Shown piece by piece: positions 9,574 to 21,271 of a stretch of DNA of 64,000 nt. The stretch is from Platanthera guangdongensis (taxonomy: Eukaryota; Streptophyta; Magnoliopsida; Asparagales; Orchidaceae): the NCBI GenBank assembly GCA_039583875.1, contig CM077151.1, positions 108,146,609-108,210,608 on the forward strand. The letters run 5' to 3'. A model generated the notes under the pieces. It was given only the letters and a program-made list of their open reading frames with translations. It had not been told where the DNA came from and did not search any database. Within the stretch, counting starts at the first letter, position 1. Every line of letters starts with the position of its first letter. The position numbers and the translations under genes were made by a program.

Positions 9574-11387
9574 ACTTTTATAGCGCTTAAAAGTAGTAGA
9601 TTTTTGCAGTTAAAAGTCATGCCATGCCGATACTCCAGAATGTAGTTTTGTAAACTTTAAAATAACTAAATGAATCCTAACATAAATCCTTCCCATAGAG
9701 CAAGTATAAACTGATAAAAAGTAACAATAGTAAAATCAGCAAGTAGTCTATCACAGAAAAAGTTCAAGACTATGGGCGTCAACAACTATCACAAACCCAT
9801 AAAAAAATCTGACAAGTCTAAACAAAGTCAACTACCTCAAAGCTCTGGGGTGGAATCGAACGGCCGCAGCAACCCGCAGCACCAGAAGTATAAAACGGTC
9901 AGCTAAACCTGCTACTGCTCTGATCCTGAGGCATTCAAAAGAAGAACACCTCAGAAGCAAGTTACAAATGGTGCAAGAGTAAAGGCAAACCAAACAAACC
10001 TCAAAGTGAAGGAAATTTGCAAAACGACTGCAACAAAAGGGTCAGCAACAGAGTAAAAGTAAGCAAACAGTAAATCTAGCCGAGCAAGAATAGCTAATCA
10101 CATCATCAAGACAGAACAAAGTACCTATATTAGAAGTTCAAACTTTCATCTTTCATTAATATTCATGTTATTCATCAATAAAAAAAATGAGACTGATCAG
10201 CTCAACAATAAAAAGTACTGTGCCAGGGAAAAAGGACCACAACGCGCACAAACCCAGCCAACATGCACCATGCCGAGGGAGAAACCCCAACGCGCACAGA
10301 CCAAGCTAAGGTAATGTGCTGGGGATGAAAGTCCACAACGCGCACAGACTCAACTATAAGGAACTATTCCGAGGCAGGAATCCCAACACGTACAGTCCAT
10401 TTGTGTTTCTTTAGTTACATAATTATACAAGCAGAGTTTCTTTTATTCATTACAGACTCACAGTCAACAAACAATATGGACTGCATAAGGACATTTCAAG
10501 GTCATGTAAAGTGAAGTTTAATCAAAAACAACGAAACACACAAGGTGTCACGACGATCAACAAGACCTGATAGTTATAACGACATGACAACCAATTTGTT
10601 TACCAATTCTACTGAATAAAAATTGGGGGTATGGTTCTAGGGGAAAAAAGTTACAATTCAAGGAAAAGAAAAAAATAGAATTTAAGGATAAGTTTTTATT
10701 AAGTTGAAACATGACAAACTGAACCAAATGTGGCAAAGAATTTAGAGTAAAGGAGCAAGAGGGAGAGCAAGAACACCACTTGCCTCGGTTTTACCAGAAA
10801 AATCCTCTGAATCCCCCACGTCGCAGATCGGGGCAAATGAAGACGGGATGAGTCGAAATCTGAACAAAAATGACCGAAATAGAGGTTACGACCGAAAAAC
10901 CCTAATGAGAAAACTCAAGAAATGGGAAAAATTTTACCACGATGGTGTAGCTCTCGACGAGAGCTTTCCAGATCTATGATCGGTTGGAAATTTCGAGCAC
11001 CGGAGCTCCGTCGGCGGCCACTGGAAGATTAACGAACTTAGAACTCTGCCGTCACTCTCGCTCTCTGGTTCAGCCAAGAGAAGAAGATGAAGTTATTTTC
11101 TATATATCCTTAAGTATAAGAATAAGTACTTATATATATATATATATTTTTATATATATATATTCTTTTGTCTAAAGAGAAATAAAAACGGACGATTTAA
11201 GTGCAGGTGCGCGGAAAATGGAATTAAAGGTTTACGATGGCTTCAAATCGAAAAGTGATCAACAAGAAAGTTGTAGATCTCATCGAGACGAACAAAATTA
11301 ATGTTAACCATTTTTTATACGACACCATTTTGAAGCTCAAAAAGGGGCCCGAACTCAAACTGGAACGAATTTCTCGGGATGAATCTA

Positions 11388-11610
11388 CAGTACTCGAGAA
11401 GTAAAAAAAGGGCTACTCGAGTACTAAAATTTAGTACTCCAGAATAAGGAAATAACACTCGATAAAAGATGGTAGTACTCGAGAACATTTCAGGCACTAC
11501 TCGAGAAGAAGCCGAACTATACTCGAGAACTTTACAGCAGTACTCGAAAACATTTCGTGCAATACTCGAGAAGAACCCTAACTGTACATGAGAACAGAAT
11601 GGTTCACTCG
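11388..11610. repeat. TACTCGAGAA array in U3 of gypsy-A 3' LTR
   Basis: About ten copies of ACTCGAGAA or close variants, each centred on the palindrome CTCGAG. The sister LTR has the same array at 46800-47030. Confidence 0.85.
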
Positions 11611-12185
11611 ACAATTCTATTGCATGAACAGTGCCTTTTTACAAATATATCCAAAAAATCAAACAATAGAGATGAATAGTAAAAGTCATTTTTGAATAGT
11701 GCTTTAATATTAAAAAAAATCATATTTATATATTTTTGAATAAGAAAAAACGAGATCAAAAAGGAGGCCACAAACGAGCACCGAATTGAACGAAACTCAC
11801 ACTGTAGGCGAACACTGACGCTACGAACCCAACAGTGAAGTCAAAACCAAAATCCGACGAGCCATTTTCGAGATATAAATTTTCAAAGTTTACGGCGAAC
11901 ATAAATTCTACAAAACTTCAGAAATTTGTCGAGGCTCGAATATCGCTCGGATCGCGACGAAACTTGACGAGCATGCCAAAAATTATTTAAATTAATTTTT
12001 CAACGTGAAATTTTCCGTTTTCGACAAGGATTCACAAATTTGGCCGACTCGACCGAATAGACGCGAAAACGCACCAATGGCGACGTGCCGTCAACTCCAC
12101 ATCAATGAACGTAATGCCCCTTACGCCATTATGGCGTCACCGAGAGGATTAAATAATTGCCGGGAAACAAATCATGGGCGTTATA

Positions 12186-12215
12186 GTCACCCCTCCAAAA
12201 AGGAAGTTTCGTCCC
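12186..12215 (-). other. Polypurine tract region of gypsy-A
   Basis: The minus strand reads a GGGACGAAACTTCC motif followed by a purine run (AAAGGAGGGG) next to the 3' LTR. This is the usual plus-strand primer, and the GGACGAAA block is typical of plant chromoviruses. Confidence 0.7.
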
Positions 12216-12302
12216 GAAACTTGGAACATGAAACAAAATAAGAGGGCAGAGGGAGAGACACGATAGAAGAATTCATTAAACAAGAATACTAACTGTGGAA
12301 GA

Positions 12303-12491
12303 CTAGGAGAACAACTGAGGATAAGATTCCCTTATTGCGGATTCCAATTCCCAAGTTGCACCTCTAGCATCCTGATTTTGCCAGATAACCTTAACCATCA
12401 GAATTGTCTTCTTTCTTAGCACACGATCTTGCATCTCCAGAATACGGACAAGCCCTTCGACATACGAGAGATTAGGCTGCAACTGGGGCAC
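12303..12491 (-). pseudogene. Gypsy-A pol C-terminal tail (chromodomain-like)
   Basis: An isolated 62-codon frame with VEGLVRILEMQDRVLRKK, VKVIWQNQ, ATWELESAIRESYPQLF. In Del/Tekay-type chromoviruses this follows integrase and resembles a divergent chromodomain that may tether integrase to heterochromatin. It is separated from the integrase frame ending at 12620 by frame breaks. Confidence 0.7.
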
Positions 12492-12619
12492 GGAGTCAAG
12501 AATATGCCAATCACTACGAACACACTTTGGTAACTTGCTTACGTGGGCAACTGGCTTACGTGAAACACGCCGTGAACACTAGGGAAAGAATCAGGAAATT
12601 CCAGTTTATAGGCAGAAAC

Positions 12620-13809
12620 TCAGATGCGCTCCAGAATCTGAAAAGGTCGCACATACCTAGGATCTAGCATATGGTTCCTTTCAAATCCCTTAAAACCTGG
12701 CATCAGAGAGACCTTCAAAAATATTATATCCCCAACTACAAATTCTAGATCAGCTCTGCGCTGATTTGCATACTTGTCGTATCGCTCCTGAGCTAACCTC
12801 AGCTTTTCACGAATATGCGTCACTGAAATTCTCATATCCTCCAACACTTCCGGACCGAGCAAAGGCTTCTCACCAACTTCTGCCCAAAACAGGGGAGTTC
12901 GACAACATCTTTCATATAAAGCTTCAAAGGGCGCCATCTGCAAACTCTCCTGATAATTATTATTGTACGTGAACTCCATCAGTCCGAGGAGTTTATCCCA
13001 TGCCCCACCATGGTCCAGAATATAACATCTAATCATATCCTCAAATATTTGATTCACTCTCTCCATCTGACCATTTATCTGAGGATGATAGGCAGTAGAA
13101 TACCTAAGGTCAGTACCTAGAGCTCCTTGCAAGCTCTGCCAGAAATGAGACATGAATTGGGAGTCTCGGTCTGACACAATACTCGTACGTACACCATGCA
13201 GTCTGATAACTCCATCCAGATAAAGCTCAGCTATCTTTTCCATGGTATAACCAATCTTGAAAGACACAAAGTGGGCACACTTGGTTAGTCTATCCACGAT
13301 AACCCACACTGCATCATGCCCTCGGGGTGATCTCGGCAAACCAGTAATGATATCCATGGATAAACACTCCCATTTCCAACTCGGTATATATAAAGGCGTT
13401 AAATTACCACCCGACCTTCTGTGATCAGCTTTGACATGCTGGCAGGTATAACATTCAGATACAAATCTTGCGATGTCGTTCTTCATACCTGACCATAAAA
13501 CAATCTGCTTCAAATCTCTGTATATTTTCGTGTAACTAGGATGATAAGCAACACTTGAACCGTGCGCTTCACTGCATATACTTGCTCAGATGTCCCCAAC
13601 AGCGGGATACAATATCTGTCGCGGTACTTTAGGGTACCAACGTCATCAACTGAAAAGTCAGGTAATTCCCCTTTTTCAGTCCTATTGCAGAGGTGTTGCA
13701 AATCAAGATCGTCTTTCTTATATAGCCTAGTGAAATTAATCCACGAAGGCTCTTCCACCTCTAAGCTACTCGGCGAAGTGCTATTCCCTACGGTTATGTC
13801 CATGAGCAA
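12620..13809 (-). pseudogene. Gypsy-A integrase
   Basis: Two frames. 13510-13809 holds the linker after RNase H and the start of the zinc domain; after a frameshift, 12620-13513 (297 codons) holds the CYTCQHVK half of the HHCC zinc finger and the catalytic core. The three acidic residues are visible: Asp in SMDIITGLPRS, Asp in IVSDRDSQF and Glu in GQMERVNQ. The conserved GD(I)IFLKVS and LDPRYVRPFQILERI blocks end the domain. The core keeps its catalytic triad but the reading frame is broken at both ends, so no functional polyprotein can be made. Confidence 0.82.
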
Positions 13810-13820
13810 AAACTCTTCAA

Positions 13821-14384
13821 CTAGGATTGCACTGAGAGGTTAAAGATATGTGCGGGCTTCCGGCACAATGTATCCGCTACTATATTAGCCTTATCGGGAT
13901 GATAAAGGATATCGACGTCGTAGTCCGCAACATACTCTAGCCATCTACGCTGGCGCAAATTCAACTCCTTCTGAGTGAATACATATTTCAAACTTTTGTG
14001 GTCCGCATAAATTTTGCACAACACTCCATGCGGATGATGTCTCCACAACTTCAACGTATAAATGACGGCAGCAAAATCCAGGTTGTGCATAGGATAATTC
14101 TTTTCATGTATCTTCAATTGTCTCGATCCATACGCAATAACTTTGCCTTCCTGCATCAACACGCAACCGAATCCAACTCACGAGGCGTCCACATAAACAA
14201 CATACTCTACTCCTTCCACCGACAATGCCAAAACTGGAGTAGAACACAATCGCCTCTTGAGATCTTGAAAAGCTTCCTCACAGGCATCACACCAAATAAA
14301 AGCTCCGCTCTTTTGTATAAGCATGGTCAACGGTGCAGAGAGCACAGAGAATCCTTTCACAAATCTTCTGTAGTAACCTGCCAA
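13821..14384 (-). pseudogene. Gypsy-A RNase H and connection domain
   Basis: 14178-14384 encodes the connection after reverse transcriptase ([12 protein letters not shown]) and the first RNase H strand (YVVYVDAS). After an in-frame stop, 13821-14162 continues with the rest ([44 protein letters not shown]). Catalytic Asp in YVDAS and the ADHKSL block are present. The stops look like single-base changes. Confidence 0.8.
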
Positions 14385-14513
14385 CCCGAAGAAGCTCCTT
14401 ATCTCCTTAGGCGATGTAGGTCTCTTCTAATCCAAGACTGCGGCTATCTTTGCGGGGTCCACTAAGATACAGTCCTTACTTACAATGTGTCCTTGGAATA
14501 ACACCTGAGACAA

Positions 14514-14837
14514 TCAGAACTCGCACTTGCTAAGCTTCGCATACAACTTGTGCTCCCTAAGAGTAGACAGGACCAAGCGCAAGTGCAAGGCATGCTCATC
14601 TACATTTCTGGAATATACCAGGACATCATCAATGAATACAACCACGAACTTATCCAGAAAATCCTTGAACAGCCTGTTCATCATGTCCATAAAAGCTGAC
14701 GGTGCGTTCGTTAATCCAAATGACATTACCAGAAATTCAAAGTGGCCATATCGAGAACGAAAAGCAGTTCGCAAAATGTGTGACTCCCAGATTCTTAATT
14801 GATGGTAACCTGAATGGAGATCAATCTTTGAGAACAC
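14514..14837 (-). pseudogene. Gypsy-A reverse transcriptase, C-terminal part
   Basis: The frame begins at [15 protein letters not shown] (first catalytic Asp block) and includes the catalytic FIDDVLVYS motif. It ends at a stop where related elements have Trp, right after LSKCEF. A frameshift near 14830 separates it from the upstream half. Confidence 0.82.
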
Positions 14838-15700
14838 GAGCTACCTCGTAACTGATCGAACAAGTCATCGATCCCAGGCAACGGATATATGTTCTTAATT
14901 GTCACCGTGTTTAGCTCTCGATAGTCAATGCATAGCCTCATCATTCCATCCTTTTTCTTCACGAAGAGCACTGGTGCACCCCAGGGGGAAGAACTGTGTC
15001 TAATGAAACCGCACTGCAATAACTCATCCAGTTGAGTACGTAGCTCCTCTAACTCATACGGTTCCATGCGGTATGGTGCCTTTGCAATTGGGCGAGTGCC
15101 TGCCTCATGGTCTATAACAAACTCCACCTCTCTCTCAGGAGGAAGTCCAGGAAGACTAACAGGAAAGACATCAGGAAACTCACGCACCACAGAAATGCCC
15201 TCAACCCGAGGCTCAATCGGTGCAGCTCCCAGAACAGAAACGGAGACCAGAAAAGAATCACAGCCAGACTCTAGAAATTTGCGAGCACGTACCGCAAAAA
15301 TGATCAGAGATTCCTGATGCAGTAAACCATACACACTCATGGGCTGGCCATTGTCACCTTTAAAATCCAAGCTCTTGTGCTTGAACTGAATGACGACATC
15401 ATAGCTGGACAGCCAGTCCATGCCCAAAATCACGTTGAAGTCTACCATATCTAGCACCTTTAGATCCACAAAGGATAGAAAACCACCTAGGAAGATGGGG
15501 CATTTTTGGATACCCTGACTTGACATCACCAACTCTCCTGACGAAAATTTGACGTTTAGGGAGGTGTCTAACTGGTCTAGAGACCAGCGATGTCGGTCTA
15601 CAAAACTCCTCGCCACAAAGGAGTGAGTAGCACCTGAATCGAACAAAATGTGCGCCCACTTATTCTTCACCTTAAATTCACCTAAACACATAGCGCACAC
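14795..15700 (-). pseudogene. Gypsy-A aspartic protease and reverse transcriptase N-terminal part
   Basis: A 301-codon frame. The protease active site is [10 protein letters not shown] (residues about 19-28), with the later [12 protein letters not shown] segment. Reverse transcriptase then starts with [53 protein letters not shown] and LCIDYRELN, ending at a frameshift. It is in a different frame from gag, so either a programmed shift or a mutation lies between 15700 and 15757. Confidence 0.82.
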
Positions 15701-15756
15701 AGCTAAAATACGGAAACTATAAATCTACTAAAATAGATTACTAGCTGAGTCAGAGA

Positions 15757-16992
15757 CTAACCTGAGATCACTTGAGTTGAAGATTGGGCTTCCTCCTTGA
15801 TCAGCACATTCAACTTTCCTTTTCCCTTGTCCACGAGAGGCGGGGGCATCGGTAGAGTCTGCAACGGAACTGCATGCAGCGCAGGCTGGCTCTGCGGACA
15901 ATTAGCCTTCATGTGCCCTTTCTGGCCACATAGAAAACAAGCTTCAGCCTTCTTGCGACAACGGGCCACATCATGCCCACTCCTCGGGCAATAAGAACAG
16001 ATAGGACCTCCCTTTGGAGCATCCTGGATCGCGTGTACCTGAGACAGCTTCTACGCATCCAGTCTCTTAAAGCACTTCTCAAAAGGGTGTCCTGGCTTAC
16101 CATTGAAGCTACATGCTTCCCTTCTATCCTTCTTTGTTGTAGGGCCAGATGCCCTAGCACTTTCTCCATCATCAGATTTCCTCTTGTCCTTCTTTGCATG
16201 CAATCCCTGTTTCTTCACATTTTCTATTGCCTCAACCTTTAAGGCGGCTTCGACTACTTCTACAAACGTATCAGACTTGTACGCGCTAGCTAACTGCTGG
16301 ATGCCATACCTCAGACCACCTAGGAAATGCTTTACTCTGCCTTCTTCGGATGCTACCAGATCTGGGGCAAAATGACTGAGCTTGCTAAACTCGACCTCGT
16401 ACTCACTAATAGTGAGTTGCCTCTGCTTCAGGTGTAAAACGTTGTTCATTAGACGGTCTTGCTCGACCGATGGTAAAAACTTCTTCAGTAACATACTCTT
16501 GAATGATTCCCACAGGCACCCATCAGAAAGATTCTCTTTTTCTCTGATCCACCAACTCTTCGCAATACCTTTGAGCTGATACGCGGCAATCATCACCTAC
16601 TGATTGGAGGAAACGCCAGAATAAGAAAACATTTCTTTCATGATAATGATCCAGTCATCCAATGCCATGAAGTCTGCTCTACCATCATACGAAGGAGGTC
16701 CTAGTCGCTGGAAGTGAGAAATGAAATTCATCTCAGGCGATAGTGCGACTGGGGGAACTAGAGCAGTAGGGGGAGTAGGAATAGTTTGGCCCACAGTAGG
16801 GTCCTGCGCTCTAATCTGCTGCCCGGCGACGATAGCCAACAATGATTGTATCTGAGATTGCATGTCCACAATCTGCCTTGTCAGGGCCTCATTACTATGA
16901 CACAGCCCTTCGATCACCGCTTCACTCTCGGCGCCAGAAGACTCACCCTCTGACTGGGGAGTCAACATCGTCGCAATGCATTTAGGCGGCAT
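15757..16992 (-). pseudogene. Gypsy-A gag with two in-frame stops
   Basis: Three same-frame segments (16992-16597, 16596-16051 and on to 15757) separated by single stop codons, together about 410 codons starting MPPKCIATM. The middle part carries the Gag core (AAYQLKGIAKSWWIREKE, LLKKFLPSVEQDRLMNNV, SEYEVEFSKLSHFAP). Three zinc-knuckle-like sequences follow: CSFNGKPGHPFEKC (one Cys replaced by Asn), CSYCPRSGHDVARC and CFLCGQKGHMKANC. Three knuckles is an unusually high number for this type. Confidence 0.82.
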
Positions 16993-17782
16993 TCTACAGA
17001 ATAAATAGATGTCTAGTCAAACCATGCCCAAGGCATCACAAACTGGGAAGATATTCCCTTAACAAACTGTTTTGGGTTCATATTTTACCGATATGAACAA
17101 ACGACTTATCAAGGACCTAGCTTATGATACCGAAGCTAGAAAACTCGAATACCATAACTCAGATCAGATCAAGAACGAACAAACTCAGATCAGATCGGAA
17201 AAGAACAGATACTTGCTCTTGTTGTTACCTTGCTCTGGGAAATCATAAAATGATGCTATGCTTCTAACTTGTGCCTATAATATGAATGCATGAATGTTTA
17301 AATTTCGTTTCAAATCATGGGTGTACATATGTTATCATACAAATCTTTAACTTGGCACGTGTGCTCATGCGATGATATGTTATGTATGCAGTGCTATGCA
17401 TTCTAAAAAAGGCCTTAGTGCATGTTATGAGCGGCGTACACATATAATATTATGCATCCCATACTACATAATATTGTATGTAACGAAGAAAATTAAACGT
17501 GCTAATGGGCATCCATGTGATGATGGTTATGCATCCCATACTACATAACCGTCACATGTTGCCACCTATGGTGGATCCATATACAAACACATATTATGCA
17601 TCTCGTACTACATAATATGCCCCATATACTTCTTATCATGCTATGAGTGTAGTGTTCGTGCTTCCATCAAGATCTACTGATGATATATCTGTGTGTGTAT
17701 GCAATGAAATGATATGATCAGAGTCTTGCTTAAGGGAAAGTTGTTCGACTGGCTTGCCAAACAAACCAACTCTCTTTCAAAA
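16993..17782 (-). other. Untranslated leader of gypsy-A with a three-fold direct repeat
   Basis: 790 bases between primer site and gag, without coding frames. TATGCATCCCATACTACATA occurs at about 17451 and 17528 and, with two changes, at 17595, spaced 77 and 67 bases apart. Confidence 0.65.
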
Positions 17783-17799
17783 CCTAGCTCTGATACCTA
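17783..17799 (-). other. Primer binding site of gypsy-A
   Basis: The minus strand reads GGTATCAGAGCTAGG shortly after LTR end GGGGCATGACA. It is an initiator tRNA-Met type site. Confidence 0.8.
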
Positions 17800-17800
17800 C

Positions 17801-18132
17801 TGTCATGCCCCTCATTTTCTCCGTATTAAAAAATACGTCAGAGTAGAGAAAAATGCGCATCGTGATGCCACGCCGTGTAGGGGACAACTGCAGACCTCAT
17901 GCTACACATCCTCACATTTACTTCATGTAAAAGATTTATGAAATTAAGTTAAAACCAATACATATATGTTATTTGAGTTACTGACCGTGTCCCTCAGTCG
18001 GGGGGATCACTAGTCCATAGGTGAGTAAAAAATATATAAGTTTTACACGGCGGAAAATACTGAGTTAATTCATTTGTTATCCTATATGAGAATGAAGGTC
18101 TACCAAATTATAATGATTATATGGATTCTACA

Positions 18133-18174
<42 letters not shown>

Positions 18175-18755
18175 AAGACTTTTATAGCGCTTAAAAGTAG
18201 TAGATTTTTGTAGTTAAAAGTCATGCCATACCGATACTCCAAAATGCATTTTTGTAAACTTTAAAATAATTAAATGCATCCTAACATAAATCCTTCCCAG
18301 AGAGCAAGTATAAACAGATAAAAAGTAACAACAGTAAAAACAGCAAGTAGTCTATCACAAAAAAAGTTCAAGATTATGGGCGTCAACAACTGACACGAAC
18401 ACATAAAAAAATCTGACAAGTCTAAACAATGTTAGCTACCTCAAAGCTCTGGGGTGGAATCAAACGGCCGCAGCAACCCGCAGCACCAAAAGCATAAAAC
18501 GGTCAGCTAAACCTGCTACTTCTCTGATCTTGAGGTATTCAAAAGAAGAATATCTCAGAAGCAAGTTACAAATGGTGCAAAGAGTAAAGACAGACCAAAC
18601 AAACCTTAAAGTGAAGGAAATTTGCAAAACGACTCCAACAAAAGGGTCAGCAGCAGAGTCAAAGTAAGTAAACAGTAAATCTAGCCGAGAAAAAATAGCT
18701 AATCACATCATCAGGACAGAACAAAGTACCAGCTTCAGAAGTTCAAACTTTCATC
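17801..18755 (-). repeat. 5' LTR of gypsy-A, segment 1
   Basis: It starts TGTCATGCCCCTCATTTTC, parallel to the 3' LTR at 8918. It ends at the TCATC target site of gypsy-B (18751-18755) and continues at 28219. A short TA tract lies at 18138-18169. Confidence 0.87.
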
Positions 18756-21046
18756 TGTAACGCCCCGAAACTCAAAGGAGCGACGGGGGATGTTTTGGGC
18801 CAGTTTTTGGTTCTGGCAGGGGGCACACGGCCTAGGACACGGGCGTGTCCCAGGGCGTGTCAAGCTTATGTCGACACTCAGCCGGGAAGTCGACATTTTG
18901 ATCTCGACATTGTGTCGAGACTGGGCACACGGCCTGTGACACGGGCGTGTCGCAGGGCGTGTCGACCCGTGTCGACACTTAGCCCGCGAAGTCGACACTC
19001 TGCGTTCGACGAAGTGTCAAGACATGGCACACGGCCTACGACACGGGCGTGTCGCAGGGCATGTCGACCCGTGTCGACACTCATCCCGGTAAGTCGACAC
19101 TTTGCTCTCGACATTGTATCGAGACAAGGCACACGGCCTGGGATACGGGCGTGTCCAAGGCCGTGTCATCAGGTCGACGATCTTCGCTCGACTAAGTGTC
19201 GAGTGTCGAGACCGTGTACACGGCCTGGAGCCCAGGCGTGTTGAGGTGACATGGGCAAGGACACGGGCGTGTCCTGGAACCCGTGCAGTGCTCGGGTTGT
19301 TTTCGGGGAAAAACAATGGGGGTAAACGGCCGGCCACACGGCCGTGTCAGGTGGAACACGGGCGTGTCAGGTCGAACACGGGCGTGTTCGATACCCGTGT
19401 GTTATTCCAGGCGAGCCGATTTTGACGGCGAATGAGGCACATGACCCTGGAAACGGGTGTGTGCCATGCCGTGTGTGGTCCAGATTGGGCATTTCAGTCC
19501 CGAATTGAAGCCGTTCATTTCTTTAATTGATGATCCAACGGCTGGGGGTTGTTCCTGAAGGGATATACCCAGGATTGGGCCTTAGAAACCCTCACTTTTC
19601 ATGAGTGGTTGTCTTTCTAAAACTTAGAGAGAGAGGAGAGCCAAGGAAGGAAGAAGAAGCTAGATCCGGCCATTGGAGGAGCTTCGAAGCTCCAAATCGC
19701 GAGCCGACTCCGGATCCACGGAGGCAAAGCTAGTGCGGTGCTTTTCATCCGCTTACTTTTCCATGACGCCAAAGAGGAACGCTAGGGTAACGATTCTCTT
19801 CTTGAGCATGAGTAGCTCTCCTTCTTTGCATAGGAAGCCCGCTCTCGCGAGTTTGCGGTGAGTTGGAGGCGTTCCTTCGGGTAGATATGTGAACTCCCCG
19901 TTGTTTAGAGTCCGTAAGCGAGAATGGACATAGGCATGATGTGTGAAGCCTACCCGGACATGTTGGTCTGGATCGGTGATGTTGCATTGCATAAATGCCG
20001 GAGAAGCCTCCGCGCGATTGGTTGTTTTTCGGGTTTTCTTTGCAGTAGATTGCAACAGGGAGCCTTGGGGATTAACCCAAAGGTGCACCCGGAAAACTGG
20101 GCGGATGCGTGATCTTGCCAACTTGTGAGCCTAGGTGCCAACTAGTACATAAATGGGTTATGTAACATTGTACGTTCGATTCACGGGCTTCAGGGAAACT
20201 TAACTCATGCCGATGATATTTAAGTGTCATGGCAAGTGAGCTACGGGTTGAGTGGGAACCGTTCCTGCGTTATGTCGAGGGCATAGAGGTCGGGTCTTTC
20301 TGTCGATGACATTAAAGTGTCGTGACATAGGCTGTTGATGACATTAAAGTGTCATAACGTCTGCCTAAAAGAGCATTTTGCTCACGAGATATTGCCGTCC
20401 TAGAGATGGTGGTGAGTTAGCGGCTTAGACTGCGATCACCGAGAATGTGCCCTGAGAGCACGGGGCGTGTGGCCATGCGTGCCAACGCCTGTGATGTAAT
20501 GAGTTATTATATTGCTCGCTTATGCTAATGAAATGCAGGGAAGGAACATCGCCGCCCTGAGCTGGGGGCAGGATCGTTATAATTTGGTCAACATTGCTGA
20601 CCGTTGCCTTGTTTTGCCACCGTGCGGTGGTTTTGTTGCTTGCAGGTGCTGCTGGACCAAGCAGTCAATAGCGGGCTAAAGCCCAATTTTGCGAAGCCGG
20701 CCCTCGAAGGCCTAATTGGAGTGTTTACTGCTTTAATCATGTATGACCGGCCTGCATGCGGAGGTTTGTAAAACATGTAATATCAAGTGAACCATTTTGT
20801 AAGGCCTTAAGGCTTGTACTGGTGTATTTGTAACATTCCTATTTTGTTTTAGTGGACATTCATGCTTTAGTGCTGGGTTCTTTATTGCAACTTTTATAAA
20901 CTGCTTCCGCTAGAATGATCTGTGTAGGACGTTATGATTGGTTGGATGGTTTCCATGAGTAACCACCCGGTCTGTCTGTGGCATACGACGTCGGGCCCCG
21001 ACCAGACCTACTGCTATATACTATGCGACGGATAGGGGGTGTTACA
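18756..21046 (+). repeat. 5' LTR of gypsy-B
   Basis: 2291 bases, TGTAACGCCCCG... to ...GGGGGTGTTACA. It pairs with 25939-28218. Differences within the first 150 bases are almost all C/T or G/A transitions. Confidence 0.92.
18830..19450. repeat. GTGTCGACAC and GACACGGGCGTGTC arrays in U3 of gypsy-B 5' LTR
   Basis: Two interleaved palindromic words: GTCGACAC or its complement (over ten copies) and CACGGGCGTGT/CACACGGCCTG (over fifteen). A higher-order unit of about 120 bases repeats roughly three times (starting near 18890, 19000 and 19110). The 3' LTR copy (26005-26640) has lost about 15 bases of one unit. Confidence 0.9.
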
Positions 21047-21271
21047 ATTTGGTATCAGACTACTAGTTTTGGTCGCGCTTAACATGAAGTCGTGGACGAA
21101 TTCCTTTTAAGGGGTGGTGAGCACATTGTGTGCGTCATCGTTATAACAGTAAAAGAACCCATGAATGTCCACTTAGGAATGAAAATACACGTGTTTGAGG
21201 AACCTGCGTGTTCCTATAATTGCTGTTTGCAATTTTATTTGGTCGCTTAACGGTGTTTTGTACCACTATAG
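21047..21271 (+). other. Primer binding site and leader of gypsy-B
   Basis: TTTGGTATCAGACTAC starts four bases after the LTR, an initiator tRNA-Met site with decay. The leader matches that of gypsy-C, including GAGGAACCT and GTTCCTATAA text. Confidence 0.75.

Noticed and set aside
18795..19425. Arg/Cys/Pro-rich frames over gypsy-B LTR (also 25828-26697)
   Set aside because: They overlap on both strands and reflect the GTCGAC/CACGGGCGTG repeats; an LTR U3 is not expected to be coding.
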